A DNA stretch of 64,000 bases from Bimastos eiseni (lineage: Eukaryota > Annelida > Clitellata > Crassiclitellata > Lumbricidae): assembly GCA_959347315.1 (NCBI GenBank), contig OY365808.1, positions 58,396,861-58,460,860 on the forward strand, read 5' to 3'. The position numbers and the translations under genes were made by a program. Of this stretch, positions 31,276-44,081 are shown one piece after another (position 1 is the stretch's first letter; each line of letters begins with the position of its first letter). The notes beneath the pieces are model-generated. The model was not told the DNA's origin. It made no database searches and worked only from the letters and a program-made list of their open reading frames with translations.

Positions 31276-33184
31276 AGCAGAAATGCATGTGTAATTGTGT
31301 ATGATATAATCAACATGACTGTATTCAAAGACTACAAAGTCTGTAAACTTATTAACTTATTTACAAATAGACAAATGTTTGCTTCATTGTTTACCATTGA
31401 TTTAGATTTAATATCGATTAAAATTACAATTAGCTTTTTTAGCTAGATCGTCATTTTCGATTTGGCCGATGGTCATTTTGCAGTCAATTTCAGACATAAT
31501 CACAAAAAATAATCAGTTAACACACGTTCATATAGAATACACCATGAAAAACTTGACCACTGTATAATAAGAAGATGGGTCAATCGTGACACAGTGTCAA
31601 TAAAACAATAATACATTCATTTAGTACAATCATTTGCAAAAATATATAACACAAAAATCAATCAAAAATAGAATCATTACCTACTAAGTTGTAGTGAAAA
31701 TACTGTCGACATGTACAAATTATAATTGCCGTCCTGTGTTTCATATGCAAAGATTTGTCGGAAAAACGCTGCCAAAATCACAAAAGGAATACTACAATGG
31801 AAACCTCTTTACAAGTCTTCATATTGTAAAGCAATCATGACAATTTATATAGCACCATCACTGCGGCGAGCTACTGCAGTGCTTAATAATATCCGTTTTC
31901 AGTATCAAGAGTAGTTACATGACACAGAGGACGTCGATTGTTTTCTAAAGAGTGAACATTTCTGACTGCCTCTATCGATGCCAGTTCCATGCTATCTGAA
32001 GAATTGGATTCTAAATCCAATTTCGTTTTGAAATTCACCTCAACTATTATTCAAGCTAATTACAGCGCATTATACTCACTGCGGATCTCGCAAGTCCCGC
32101 TATACCTCCGTTCACCCACCGCTATTTGCCTAAGACACCTCTGTGTGTTCTCAGGCTTTCCATTCCAATTTATAGTCCCATCTGATGAGGAATTCCTGCC
32201 ATAAGCCATCTGGTCCTCTGCCACCGTCCAAGTGGTCTTGCCATCAATGAAACTGGTTTTAGCACCTGCTCCTCATCTTCTTTCTGGTCTCGTCTCTGGC
32301 ACAGAAGACTCCTACCTCCAACTCTGGACGGCTCCCTAATACGATGCACCACTCGTAAAGAAGCTGGTGATAATGTGCATAGCTTTAGGTTAATGAAGTT
32401 AACGATTACGATAACTGCAAAGTTTAAGTGCATAGATGATGTCATAAAGAGCTTTTGTTGTCACTTTCAACTGGATGATAATAGAATCAACAAATATCTC
32501 AATCATAGGAAACAGATTACAAAGAGACATAATAGTCAATAAACAATGTTAACTGATCAGCTAATATAAAAAGAAACAGAAGGCCAATGGGGGGGGGGGG
32601 TGGAATGGGTTGGACGGTTGGATCGGTGGGATGAGCATAGGATCTCTACATTCAGCAACTTCTTTCAATTGTTTTTATCCTTAACATGGCCAACCGTGAT
32701 GAACTTGTCTCTCCTACTACCCTCTCTTCATCATCTCTTCTCATGTTCAGGCAACCGCCATTTCTCTTCACCTGTTGTCTTTCGACACAACCCTTCTGAC
32801 ATGACCGCAACACCTGCTCATTACTAAGCTTAGTGTGTCAGTAGCATTTTACTTATTTCATTCCGAGATTACAATTACAATCACCGTTATCAAATATGGA
32901 GATTTTCGGTGAAGGCACAAAACATCCGACCTGGTCGTCATGTATCTAGATCAGAGATTAGAAAAACAGGTTAAATGAAAGAATAATACAGTGGCTTCCA
33001 TAACACAACCCTGTGTCATATGGGCAGAACATACAAAATGGACTGGCTCCTCAATGGTGACTATTTAAAGCCTTGGGTCAGTTTTAACCCACTTCACACC
33101 AAAATCAAAACAAAAACACAAAAGAACATCAATAAGGCCACATCCTGGTCCATTCCATTTTTTCCTCTGCTAAACATATCTCTG

Positions 33185-33410
33185 TGACCTACCTGGTTTA
33201 CTTTCATACCCTTAACCCCATGACCTTTGCAAAAACCCTTGTAAAATGATCTCTGAAAACAAGCACTATTACCAGAACACTATTATCGTTGCAAATTTCT
33301 TAATCTATGACCTTTGAAGAATACCTTAACCTTATTAACCCCAAAATAACCTCATTCTCATGACCTTTGTAAATAACCTTCACCCAATGACCTTTGCACC
33401 TGGTCACTGC
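33185..33410 (+). repeat. Degenerate tandem repeat with TGACCTTTG core
   Basis: CATGACCTTTGCAAA-AACCTT-like units recur about five times. TGACCT is a nuclear-receptor half-site, but here it is a by-product of the repeat. Confidence 0.7.
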
Positions 33411-35868
33411 TAGACCTCCCCTAGACTGAACAAATAAATCAGACATCAGTAATCCAATGAAAGTAGAAAAATGACTCAAATCAATGGACTAAGCGGTCAG
33501 TCGTTGACCCAACAAATCTATCAATCATTCAATCAATAAATCAATTCTCATCACATAGACTCAGTCAATCAATCAATTATGAGTTAATCCAATCATCAAT
33601 CAAACAAGTTAAACGTAAAAATTCAAACTGAAGTTTTATACAGTAATGCCTCAACATAATAAACAGATTATTTAAGCACACATACACATCAGAAAATTAA
33701 GGGACAATCAATCGTTTCATTTCACTGTCACAACCCTTGCATAAAGGTGCTATAACAATCCAATTACAAAGTGACTATTAGCTGACCCTGGCTTCTTTTA
33801 ATTGATACTTGATGCATGCTTGTGCATATTCTGAACCACAAAATCGTCCAGTTACTTTTACAGTCAAGGTGTTGTCGAAGTACATCTCGCTTCCTTTCAC
33901 ATGCTTCCAAAGAAGCAAGAAATTAGAAAAAATTAGAAGACATAAATTTTCTTGATTAATATATATTCAATGTTCATCACGATTTGTTTTTCCACACAAA
34001 ATCTCGTAAATGAGATACTACTACATAGTGTAAATGAACGAAATGACGTAACGTAGATTAAAGATTGAGCAGAAACTTGGACAGAAGTTACTTACAAATC
34101 AATAAGCCAATTCATCATTAACTGACTTATAAACCAATCAATAAATTTATCGATAAATAGTTCAGGCACTTTGATTCAGAATAGAATCAATACGTGTGGT
34201 ACATACTGCTACCAGACAATTATTCTCAGGCTGCCTGAAATATTTGTTCTTGCCAGTGTCATCGACAACCTGATTATTCACAATGACGTGAAATAGTGTT
34301 ATATAAAACAAAACCATGAATACACAAAACTACAGATTATGTTTGTCACTACATTGCCATTATTGTGCATTTCATTGCATTAATTGCTTAACTATTCAAT
34401 GACCAATGTTTTCTTTCGAATAAATGACTAAAATATTTTGAGCAAGGTCACGAACCTTACTCGGTCTGAAAAACTATCTAATCAGTTGGTAAAAATATAC
34501 ACTCAGGCCTCGCCTGGAAAGATAAGTAACTCCATCAAGCAGCTCAGCATTCCTCCTGGGAAATCACTATGTACCAGCTGGTCAAAGAGGAATATATGCC
34601 GTGATTCATGAAACTCAATTTATAGAAGGTAGATTAAATCTCATTATTTTCCAAATACTCTACCGACAACAGTCAAAAACAACATGAAAAATCCACCTCT
34701 GCTTTCAAAACAGAATTGTTACTATCGCAAAAACACAATCGGTAAACGAAATTCAAGAAGCTAACAGCAAAGTGATCCAAAATGGCTGCCTTCATAAAAC
34801 AAACGGTAACAACATGCAGCTTTAGTACAATGAAATATTGCAAAATATCATAAATCAAAGATATGTTACTTGCATATCACTCGTACGTAGTCGATGTAGG
34901 CTTTGATCCAAAAATTCTCCATCAAATACACAGATCAAACAAACCACTCACTTCACATGACTCCTACTTTCATGCACGTAAAGGCTGGCACTTCTACGGA
35001 AAAGTTGCAACATAAATACTAAGACAAATTCCTTTTGCAAAGTCTATTTCTCAACTGACTCATTTGTTACAGAAATCTAATCGTTGGTCGAAATCTTAAA
35101 CTAGTTTCAGATTTAGATTTTTAACTAGAGTTTCTTTTGGTGAAGGCAAGATGATCACATACACACACAGCAAGTCTTCCTAAGGTGCAGCCAAGACTTA
35201 TTGGTCAAACGGCAAAGTTCAAAAATTAACATGTATGCACACTCTGGATTATCAAATAACCAGAATTTATATGTAACAAATAATGTTTTTTGCAATTAAC
35301 AATAGTTCCTGGTCAAACCAATCGAATCCCAAAACAGTCTTAATAGAAAGCTTAGCTGAACAGAAATAGAAATATCTTTCATTTTATTAAAAGTTTGCTT
35401 GTATATTCCTGAATCTAATTTTTAAAGTTGCACGCGTCATACATTTTCTCAATCCCCACAATTGCACGTTGCTTGATAAGTCGCTAAAACCCAGGAATTA
35501 CAAGTCTGAACACCAACTGCCACTGACAACTGTGTACTGCAGCTGTACATATCGTCCTCACCCAGTAATGGTAAGTAAGGAGATGGGAGCTCAACCACAA
35601 AGCCCTATCACTTGGGCGCTTTACAGTGTTTCCTACAAGCATCGCCTGTTAGCACCAGACCTCATTGGCACCACAACACTAATCATTTGCACTGAAGTGC
35701 CCCAGCACCGTCGTCAGTGCCTTTCATTCACACCAAGGCACCAACTGTTAGCACCATTGTGCTGCTGCAATCTGACCTCATCGTCGTAGTACAGTGTGTT
35801 GCAGTCACTATTTACACAGAAAAAGTTTCAAAATGGATGATGCATGGACTGTGGCAGCAGACTCTTCT

Positions 35869-36410
35869 TCAGACGACTTCCGACTTGAACTGTTGCGAGT
35901 ACGTCTTGTAGGCCTGTTGTTCGGAGGGTGAGTATCCGCCGCCTTCCTCCGTCGTTGCGTGAGGTGATGGCGACCCCGCGTCCGGCTGATTCCCGCTCTC
36001 CATCAGTGAGCTGGAGTACTGATCCGTTGAGAATCCGTACACGTACTTGGTTTTCGTGGACGACGAGTTGAGCAGCTTCGTGCTGCTCAGAGTCGGGGAA
36101 AGTCCTGACGAGGGCGGCGGAGAATCGCCCTGGAGCGGCTGACTCACGGGAGCGAGGTCGTGACCTGTACCCTGTTCTTCCATGTAGTGGTGGCCCCCTT
36201 GTGGTGGGTTCTGAACGGGGTGGTCGACGTGGTGCCCGCCCCCTAGTGGCATGTTCGTCATCTCCATCGGTAGTTCGCAGTGCAGTGCTTCGGGGCGCGG
36301 CACCGGCGGAGGCAAGAGCGACTGAGCGGCTGAGCCCACGCTGAATGGATGCTGAAGGTAATGACCCGCTGACATCATCATCCCAGGAAGATGGACTTCG
36401 CTGTTGATGC
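35869..36410 (-). CDS. HNF4 last exon: F domain
   Basis: Acceptor CTCGTAG. Encodes [13 protein letters not shown], then a Pro/Gly/His/Ser-rich 160-residue tail with [10 protein letters not shown] and [15 protein letters not shown], ending [11 protein letters not shown] stop at 35869-35871. A candidate AATAAA (plus TTTATT 35383-35388) lies about 480 bases downstream. Confidence 0.9.
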
Positions 36411-39400
36411 CTACGAGGAGTCAAACACAAAGAAACAACATCCATTTAACGCTATGGTAGATTATAATAGGAATGGTGGAATCTCTGTGTCCAAGCAATG
36501 CAATTGTGATTTCATCGCTTTGTATCGACTGCTATTTATGCTGGCAACACCTGATGTCGGTTTCTACAAATGGTCAACTAACCACTTCTTTTTGCCACAA
36601 TAGTCAACGTATATTATGTCCATCACCTGCAAAGCACTCTTCCAGATATGCTCAAATGATGCCGACATATAATCTTCAGTAACATTACAAACATTACAAT
36701 ACACAAATAATTATTATTATGAAATTTAAGTAATTGATTATAATTTCCAATAAGTAATAGCCGAGCACCAATTGATGATGCTGAGCAATTGTAATTGAAG
36801 TATTTGCTCAAGGACATTACACAGTAACTGTCACAAAGGAAGCTTAGGATGAGGAAGATTAAGTGGAGTAGGAGGATGAGTAGTAGTAGTAGTAAAAGGA
36901 GTATGAGGAGGAGCACGAAGAGGAGGAGGCCTGAACCTATTCTCTCTGCATTACAAGGTGAGAACTGTAACCAATTGGCCATCGTGTCCCATACACTAAT
37001 TTATATTACAAAGGAGATTCAATTCTCATACAGCATAAAAATTAAAGGCTCAGGAAGAACCCAAAAAGACCTGCAGCAGCCTAGGTAAGTCTTTCCACAT
37101 GCACTGCTGTATGCTACTCAGATACTAAATCAAAGTTCAAAGAAAGTAGAAAAATAATTTCTGTTAAAACTCGTCTTAAGACAAATCAAAACCATTGTAC
37201 GTTGACATCTGTATTTATACCCACACAGATGTCAATCTCCATGGCGCCAGCGAAATTTTGCAAAGATAAAAACTGACAAAGCCATCTTTAAATACAAAAC
37301 TCAGGTCAGAAAGCTGCTTCCTTGTTTCGCATTTGCCAGAGCAATGGAAGAGGGAAAATGGGAACTGGAAAACAATTAAACCAGAGTGGGAAACTTATGA
37401 GAAACACATACACCCAGCGTCACACACGCATACACGTAAGCCAGAATGTTGAGACGAGGTTTGACATGAATCAAAAAGTGTCTAACGTATGCCATTTATG
37501 TCATACACTGTTATTATTTGAAAAGCGTTCTTGCATCCCATGCTACTTCCACTAAGCAGTTCACCTGTTTGTGTGATTCTTTAATCGCAATGTACAAATG
37601 ACAAATCGATGTGCATCCCGATTTAGTCATTCACTCCATTTGACAAAATTTAATATTTAGTTGTCAACATATCACACGAGCAAGTATGGGTCTCAATGAT
37701 TGAAATGGGATATCCTATACACATCATCAACTTGTTGACAAAGTTATATGGCAAACAAAAAGCAAAAGTGAGAGTAGCAGGAAGGGATGTCAAATGAGTT
37801 CAGAGTAAGAAAAGGGGTTAGACAGGGTGTGTAATGTCACCGTATTTATTTAACATCATGGCAGAAATGGTGATGAAAGAGGTACCGGATGGCTGGGAAG
37901 GAGGGGTACAAATAGGAGGAAGAAAATTAACGAACTTGAGATATGCGGATGATATTGTACTGTTAGCAGAATCTGAAAAAGAACTACAAGAAATAATCAA
38001 TCGTCTGGATAAGATCGGAAGTGAGAAAGGTTTAATGATTAACATGGATAAAACCAAGACCATGGCATTAAATGGTAAAACATGCAACATCGTTTTGAAA
38101 GAGAGCAGACTGGAGCAGGTGGATACGTTTCAATGCTTGCTATCATTGATAACAGAAGATGCAGAGTGTAGCAGAGAGACAAGAGGAAGGATGGCAAAAG
38201 GACAAAGTGTTCAGATAGGGATGAAGAAAATATGGAGGAGTTGCAGCATAAAGTTAACCACCAAAGTGAGACTAATGAAAGCATTGGTATGGCCGGTGGT
38301 TACATATGGCTGTGAAAGTTGGACCATCAAGAAAAGAGATGGAGAAAGAATTGAAGCTTTTGAGATGAAATGCATAGGACAGATTCTAATGGTATCATGG
38401 ATTTTAAAAAAAACGAGTTTTGAGAAAGATTGGAGAAAGCAGACATGGAACAAGAGCTACTTAATCTGATAAAAAGGAGGAAATTAACATACTTTGGACA
38501 TGTGATGAGAAAAGAAGGAAACTGTCTAGAAAAAGAAATCATGCAAGGCACTACACCGGGAGCAAGAAAACGAGGAAGACCAAAGACACGATGGATAGAC
38601 AATGTGGAAAAATGGACCGGTAGACCACTTGACAACGTACTAAAGAAGACGAGAGACAGGAAGAGATGAAGTAGACTTGTTCATGAAGCGACCAACCCTC
38701 GGATCGAGGATGGTTAAGACAAGACAAGTTGTCATGAATTTTTATTATCAACATAAGTAAATGAACAAATCTCCTCATTTATAGCAACTTAAGTCTTACC
38801 TAAACTTAACCTATTTATTAAACACGGAGGCAATTCAACCAAGACTCGATTTAAGACTGACATTTAAGAAGAACTTAATTTTGACCGCCAACATTATTCG
38901 TGCATAAATTCGACAGACGGTTTCAACAGGCGGTGGTGACATTACCTCCAAGCAGCATTTCCTGTAGCAGATTATCGACCTTGACGACCCCGTAGGCCTT
39001 TGCCAGGTGGATCTGCTCCACTAGTTGTAGCGTGATGCTCTGGAGGTTCGGTAGGATGAGCAAGATTTCGCCGAAGCGACCTCTCGTGTCGTACTGGCGA
39101 TCGCTGATGTAGTCCTCGAGGTTGACCTGCACCTGGAATCGGATTGCTTTGATTTTGCCCGGGTCACTGACACCCCTCGCATCTACCAAGAAGAACAAGA
39201 GCGTTCAGTCAAAACGTCACATGTGAAAAAGGGAGGATTTGTAAGAAAACTTACAATGAGGGACAAATATCGACAGATAAGATATCCACTGATAAGATAT
39301 CCACAGATAAGATATCCACTGATAAGATATCCACAGATAAGATATCCACAGATAAGATATCCACTGATAAGATATCCACTGATAAGATATCCACTGATAA

Positions 39401-42400
39401 GATATCCACTGATAAGATATCCACTGATAACTTGATAAAATATCCAGTGATTGACTTCTCTCTTTGTCTGTCACCTATACAGATCGATCTTCTTACTGCT
39501 GGCCTGATTACACTTTAGTTTGGTCAGTTGAGGCTTTGCACTTTAATAATCTAGAGTCCTAGAAGTTACTAATTAATGACATGACTATTGATCACGATGA
39601 TCGGAGTGATACCATTGTTAAACCTTGTTTACCAGGATCGAAGAAGACGATTGTCTTTAGGCAGGCCAATTCTGTGTCGTCGATTTGGACTTCGCGAAGT
39701 CGCTCCACGACTTCGTCCAGAATGCGACTTGCAATTCGACTCATCTCTGGCTCCTGAGACAATCGCGGTACGATGCAGTCATTTGCGAGCAGCAGAATGT
39801 CCTTATATGGCATCGATCGCCTTGCAAGACTGAGCAATAGATGCTCGCCTGCGTGAGCTCGGAGTAACGACACCTGTGGATGAGAAATGGGAGCAAAATG
39901 TGATGCAGTTCTAGTCCACAGTTGAAACACATGAAAACAATCACACAGACACATCATCTACTCTTATCACTAATAAGTATACTATCAATAGGTATACATT
40001 CTTATCACCCAATACACTCAATAGATATGCCTCCTTATCACCCCATGCTCTCAATAGATGTGCATCCTTATCAAAACTGCCAGTAGATTTGTACACTTTT
40101 CAGAACATTCAACACAAGTGAAACCTTTATCAAACACCCAGCGAACATGCCTTGTTTGAAGCAAAACAATAACAGCAACAGACCTTCATTCACACACCAG
40201 AATATATAATTCATTATCAGCACATGTAGTCGATACAGGATTTTATTAAATTAAAATCGTAAAAGATACACATAGTTTGATTAAAACTCTTAGCAAATTG
40301 TATATATCCAATAAATTAAGAAGGCCGCAAACGCCCTTAGGGAAACACCCAACTAATTTATGCCTTGGTTGAATCAACACCAAAACCTATAAACCCTTAT
40401 CATGGGGCTAAACAGCTTCCCACTGGATACACCCCTGTCGTCTCTGACACGGAGGCTTCGTTAAATAAACCATAACACATTATACACCCTTCTCAAAACA
40501 CCCGCTTAACATACATGCCCTTGAGGAAAACAACAAGACACAACCAAAAATTCAAACACTAGAAACCGTCGCGACACCTAGCGGTGTCTTCAACGAAGAG
40601 ATCAACACACACCTATCCCTACTATGTGACAGCATTTACTCTAAGTTTCCTTTGATCTCTTCCGCATCTTTAGTCCCCTCCCTCTCTCCCTTTCCTTGTA
40701 ACCTACATCTCCTTCGCCCTAATCCCAACCAGCCTCAGAACTTCTAAACGAACGGTCTACTGAAGTGGCCGCAAGTCGCAGAGAATTTCCAGCTCCAGTC
40801 CCTTCGTCAATCCTCTCAAAGCCTAACAAGATAAACGAGAGAAACAACCAAACAGACAGACAGAGAGGCAGACAGACAGACGCATAATAAAGATAGAGTT
40901 ACAGACAGACAGTTGCAGACAAAGGCGGAACAAAACTGAGAGAAAACAGCAAGGCAGACAGACACAGACAGACATATACATAGACATAGGGAGACAGAGA
41001 GAGATAGAGAGAGATACTTTAATGCCCATAGTTCATCACTGCTCTTCTGTAGCTCATCCTATTCAAACGCGTTTCTCCAATATCACCAATCTTCCCCAAT
41101 GTCACCATTCCCAATGTCACCCTTCCTTAATATTACCCTTCCCCAATATCACCCATCCCCAATGTCACCATTCCCCAATGTCACGGTTCTTCTCCACTCA
41201 ACCTATAAACACCCAACATACATCAACATCTTTCTCACTTAATTCCCACTTCAACATTCCACATCCCTAGTACCTACTCCTACCTTGGCTACCACTACAT
41301 CTAGTAGGCCTACTAATACCATTACTACTGCTGTAACTGTAATTGTTATACTACATTGGATTACAATACAATACATACTGTGTAGCAATTATTATTATTA
41401 TTATGTCACATATAGTGTTATTCATCATTGGCATTGCCAACGAATCTGTCATCAAGCCATCTGGGTCGCCGCTTGTCAGTAGATTGTAATCTTGACTTAG
41501 TGCCCTTATTATTATTATTATCAATCAGAACTTCTATTGCGCCAGTGTCTAATGCCATAGAGCACCAATCGATGGCGCATGTAAATTTGTAACAACACAG
41601 TGAAATAACAATGGTAAGGTAATAACAGACAAAGCAATATGCAATTATAATTGACAGAGGGACGTTTGTGGTGCCTTTACCTGGTCGTCTAAAGGCAGGT
41701 CGCAGAAGCTGGGAATATATTTAGCCCACTCGACGAGGATCAGAAGCTGTTGATGAATCGATTCGCAAATGTCGGTTATTCCGGCGACTTTCTTCTGAAG
41801 AATGTCGGTGTTGCTCAGAGGAGTCGAGATCTAGGTTAAAGAGCGAATGAGATAGACCTTGTACACACGTGTCCAAAAAAAGAAATCAGTTGTACATAAG
41901 TGTCCAACAAAATAAAGATTGTACACAGGTGTGCAACAAAAAGGCGTTGTAAACATATGCGCAACATCATAGACTTTGTTTTGCCATCATCCTTGTCTAG
42001 GTAGATTTTAAAAATACTTCAGAATATTTGGTGTCTTATTTCTGCAGTATACGAAAACCAGAATACCTAGGACCCCTGCCTACCTCTGTAGCTGTATCTG
42101 AAATATCGATACCATCATACATTTATGAAGCGACACTACCTCAAAAATGCATCAAACGATGGCGCTGAGCAATTGCAATTGAAGGACCTGTCTCTCTGTC
42201 AAGGGATGTCCCATCATGCTCTGAACCACCTCAAGACGTGAAGAGGATTGAACACACCATATGCAGTAGGCCATGAAAATCTATATCATATTATGCGTAG
42301 GCATACTCAGCGCCAGCGCCGCATTATAAGGAGGCGAGGAGCGCTGTAACGAATCGGCTACCGTGTGGCACCTCAACCCCCCCTCCCAACCCAACCCAAC

Positions 42401-44081
42401 ACCCCCCACCACCACCAACCAACAAACGTGAGTGACCTGTCTTGATAGTAGTTCTGCGCTGTGAAGGGAAGCAACACATAGACCGTTGTTCTGACCAAGG
42501 TCATCGTAGGACGTTCGACGGACACTTATACGATCACGCTCGTTCTGCACGGCTACAACAACACCAACAACTTATAATATACTATATTATACAGACACAC
42601 ATACATGCATAAATTCATATAATACATACATGTATATACATGTAAAAAAATTTTAGTATTTAGTAATTTGATAACGACCGTTCGAAGTTCAGAAGTGGCA
42701 TTTATCAAGTATATTTCAGCTTAGAGTAGAGTATATAATAATAATAATAATTTTTTTGACATTTTAAACTGACGAGCGGCAGTATGATTGCAAACATAGT
42801 ATGAATGAATGAATGATGACAAGTTATTACAGGAGTTTAATTAAATGGTCGACAGCCATGCAAGGCGACCATTATGTTAAACATCTGCTTTGACCAACGC
42901 CTCCGCCTAGCGAAAGAAGGGCTAGTCGCATCCCCTTATCCAGATACCGGTATCGAACACGGTTCTTTATTTCTGCATGCTAGTGTCATCCATTGCTCTC
43001 TATGTTTAGAGTAGGCCTATATACTATAATTATATGGTTTGGATTTTGAGTGAATTGTCTTGCAAAGAAAGTGCAGATATGAGGAGCTAGAGAGCATTTA
43101 ACTATATATAATATATATATTCTAATTTATGTATTATTATCATTATTATTTTGTTACCCAATGTACATGTATATTATGCCTTAATTCTAATTCTTCAGCA
43201 GGCGAACAATTGTCCAGAAATAGACATTATAATCATTGTTATTTATATATCATTATATATCATTACGCCGTGGTTTGTTGCGTTCTGCTGTCCCCCGTGC
43301 GATGACTGCTATCCGAGAGCACCGTGCTTTTTCACTGGCTGGTCCGGTGACCTGGAATGGCCTTCCAGTAGCATCGCGTTTCAAACGCATAGGTCAATCT
43401 GCTCTGTTTTTCTCTGGCCTTAAGACTGTCTTGTTTGACAGTGGCTGGGCTAGGAGCGCTATTGAGTAGACCTTGAAGGGGCGCCACATAAAACTGCTAT
43501 AATAATAATAATAATTATTATTATTATTTATATTACTACAATGACTGCTACAACAAGTACTATTAGAAGTTCAAATACTTCTATGAATACTGCTACTACT
43601 ACTACTAGAAGATCAAATAATCTTAGGAATATTACAACATCTACTGCACTACAACTACTACTCTGATTATGACGACACTGATGATGAAGACGCTGATGAT
43701 GTCGTCGTAATAACCCGTCTTGAACGTAGGCTGACCTTCCTTTCTCATTCCCACCCGGAAGCACTTCCTCAGACGACAGTATCTACACTGGTTCCGTTTG
43801 TCCTTATCCACAACACAGCTGCGGTTGAATCGACACGTGTAGACGTGGTTCTTGCGGACACTTCTCCGAAAGAAGCCCTTACATCCGTCGCAGGAGGCAG
43901 CACCGTAGTGCTTGCCAGTGGCACGATCAGAGCAGATGGCACAGAAGGGGTTAAGGGCAGACGGACTCTCGCCTGATGTCAACGATGGGGGACTCATCAG
44001 ACCCATCGCACCCCCTGAAGGGTCCTCAGACGATGACGGACCCAGGCTCTGCATTGTGGCAGCAAAACTCATGTCACTCAT
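35869..44081 (-). CDS. Nuclear receptor HNF4 (NR2A), six exons, 543 aa
   Basis: Ligand-binding transcription factor that acts in the nucleus as a homodimer on DR1 elements, controlling endoderm and metabolic genes. Exons 43736-44081, 42437-42552, 41681-41830, 39633-39873, 38946-39182 and 35869-36410 all have GT donors and AG acceptors, and sum to 544 codons with stop. Zinc finger 1 Cys are 47, 50, 64, 67, with P-box CDGCK; finger 2 Cys are 83, 89, 99, 102. [20 protein letters not shown] and [19 protein letters not shown] are diagnostic. The ligand-binding domain runs from about 155 to 355 ([47 protein letters not shown]), with the AF-2 helix LLQEMLLGG at 356-364. The long Pro/Ser/Gly-rich F domain ends FKSEVV, like the KQEVI end of vertebrate HNF4A. 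The acceptor just before the first ATG shows that an upstream exon exists, so the true N-terminus may be longer. Confidence 0.96.
37675..38728 (+). mobile_element. Decayed non-LTR retrotransposon (LINE), 5'-truncated, in the last HNF4 intron
   Basis: Plus strand, antisense to HNF4. It begins inside the RT palm ([20 protein letters not shown]), then [26 protein letters not shown], the catalytic box [13 protein letters not shown] (intact), [12 protein letters not shown], a thumb-region [20 protein letters not shown], then after a frameshift at the A-run near 38405 [12 protein letters not shown] and [15 protein letters not shown]. The C-terminal FGHVMR and GRPKTRW blocks are typical of one large group of LINE ORF2 proteins in marine invertebrates. 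Stops and a frameshift show that it is dead. No open frame for the endonuclease is present. Confidence 0.85.
38946..39182 (-). CDS. HNF4 exon: helices 9 to 12 and AF-2
   Basis: Acceptor TTGGTAG, donor GGAG|GTAATG. Encodes [30 protein letters not shown], the dimer-interface helices and the AF-2 core LLQEMLLG. Confidence 0.95.
39276..39430 (+). repeat. 15-bp minisatellite GATAAGATATCCACT, about 10 copies, in an HNF4 intron
   Basis: Two main variants, ending CACT or CACA, alternate with period 15. Since 15 is divisible by three, each frame repeats a five-residue motif, giving spurious YQWIS-type proteins. Each unit contains a TGATAAG or AGATAAG GATA-factor consensus and the palindrome GATATC. 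Confidence 0.97.
39633..39873 (-). CDS. HNF4 exon: ligand-binding domain core
   Basis: Acceptor ATCCACAG, donor CCTG|GTAAAC. Encodes [14 protein letters not shown] through [15 protein letters not shown] and IVFFDP. The single leftover base forms Asp285 with the next exon. Confidence 0.95.
39960..40125 (+). repeat. Degenerate tandem repeat (CTTATCACCCAATACACTCA type)
   Basis: Units of about 35 bases with TTATCA and CAATAGATATGC cores recur four times with divergence, inside an HNF4 intron. Confidence 0.7.
41083..41190 (+). repeat. Degenerate tandem repeat (CCCCAATGTCACCATT)
   Basis: About seven units of 14-17 bases with CCAATGTCACC or CCAATATCACC cores, in an HNF4 intron. Confidence 0.85.
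41421..41490 (+). repeat. Dispersed repeat copy B2
   Basis: Inverted near-copy of 26626-26708 (CATTGGCATTGCCAACG, GCCATCTGGGTCGCCGCTT). It is followed by an ATT run and a SINE-like GCGCC core at about 41530. Confidence 0.75.
41681..41830 (-). CDS. HNF4 exon: first ligand-binding-domain segment
   Basis: Exactly 50 codons between acceptor AACCTAG and donor CAG|GTAAAG. Encodes [26 protein letters not shown] and [12 protein letters not shown]. No frame starting with ATG covers it, so it is easily missed. Confidence 0.93.
42437..42552 (-). CDS. HNF4 exon: hinge (VQNERDRIS)
   Basis: Acceptor GTTGTAG, donor CAG|GTCACT. Encodes [17 protein letters not shown] followed by a divergent linker and AELLSRQ, the conserved hinge C-terminal to the DNA-binding domain. 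Confidence 0.93.
43262..43520 (+). mobile_element. LINE 3'-end fragment with AAT-rich tail
   Basis: Encodes only the C-terminus of a LINE ORF2: [32 protein letters not shown]. It is followed by GGGGCGCCACATAAAACTGC and an (AAT)n tail. Severely 5'-truncated, antisense in the first HNF4 intron seen here. Confidence 0.75.
43736..44081 (-). CDS. HNF4 exon with complete DNA-binding domain
   Basis: 115 codons plus one base. A Ser/Pro-rich N-terminus is followed by both zinc fingers in a single exon. The acceptor ATAACAG lies two bases before the ATG. The donor GAAG|GTCAGC leaves phase 1, completed by CC in the next exon to give the Ala of [10 protein letters not shown]. Confidence 0.95.

Larger units (their letters stand above)
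30620..35380. other. Intergenic sequence before the HNF4 3' end
   Basis: AT-rich and without a supportable gene. It holds a degenerate ATGGGAATATG tandem repeat (31090-31275), a G-run at 32589-32599 and a degenerate CATGACCTTTG repeat (33185-33410). Short frames at 31726-32445 and 34673 lack any domain character. Confidence 0.55.

Noticed and set aside
32170..32445. 91-residue minus-strand frame
   Set aside because: No recognisable motif and no promoter or splice evidence.
39276..39430. CRISPR array
   Set aside because: Units are contiguous 15-mers without unique spacers, no cas genes, eukaryotic context. The same applies to the 16- and 17-bp arrays.
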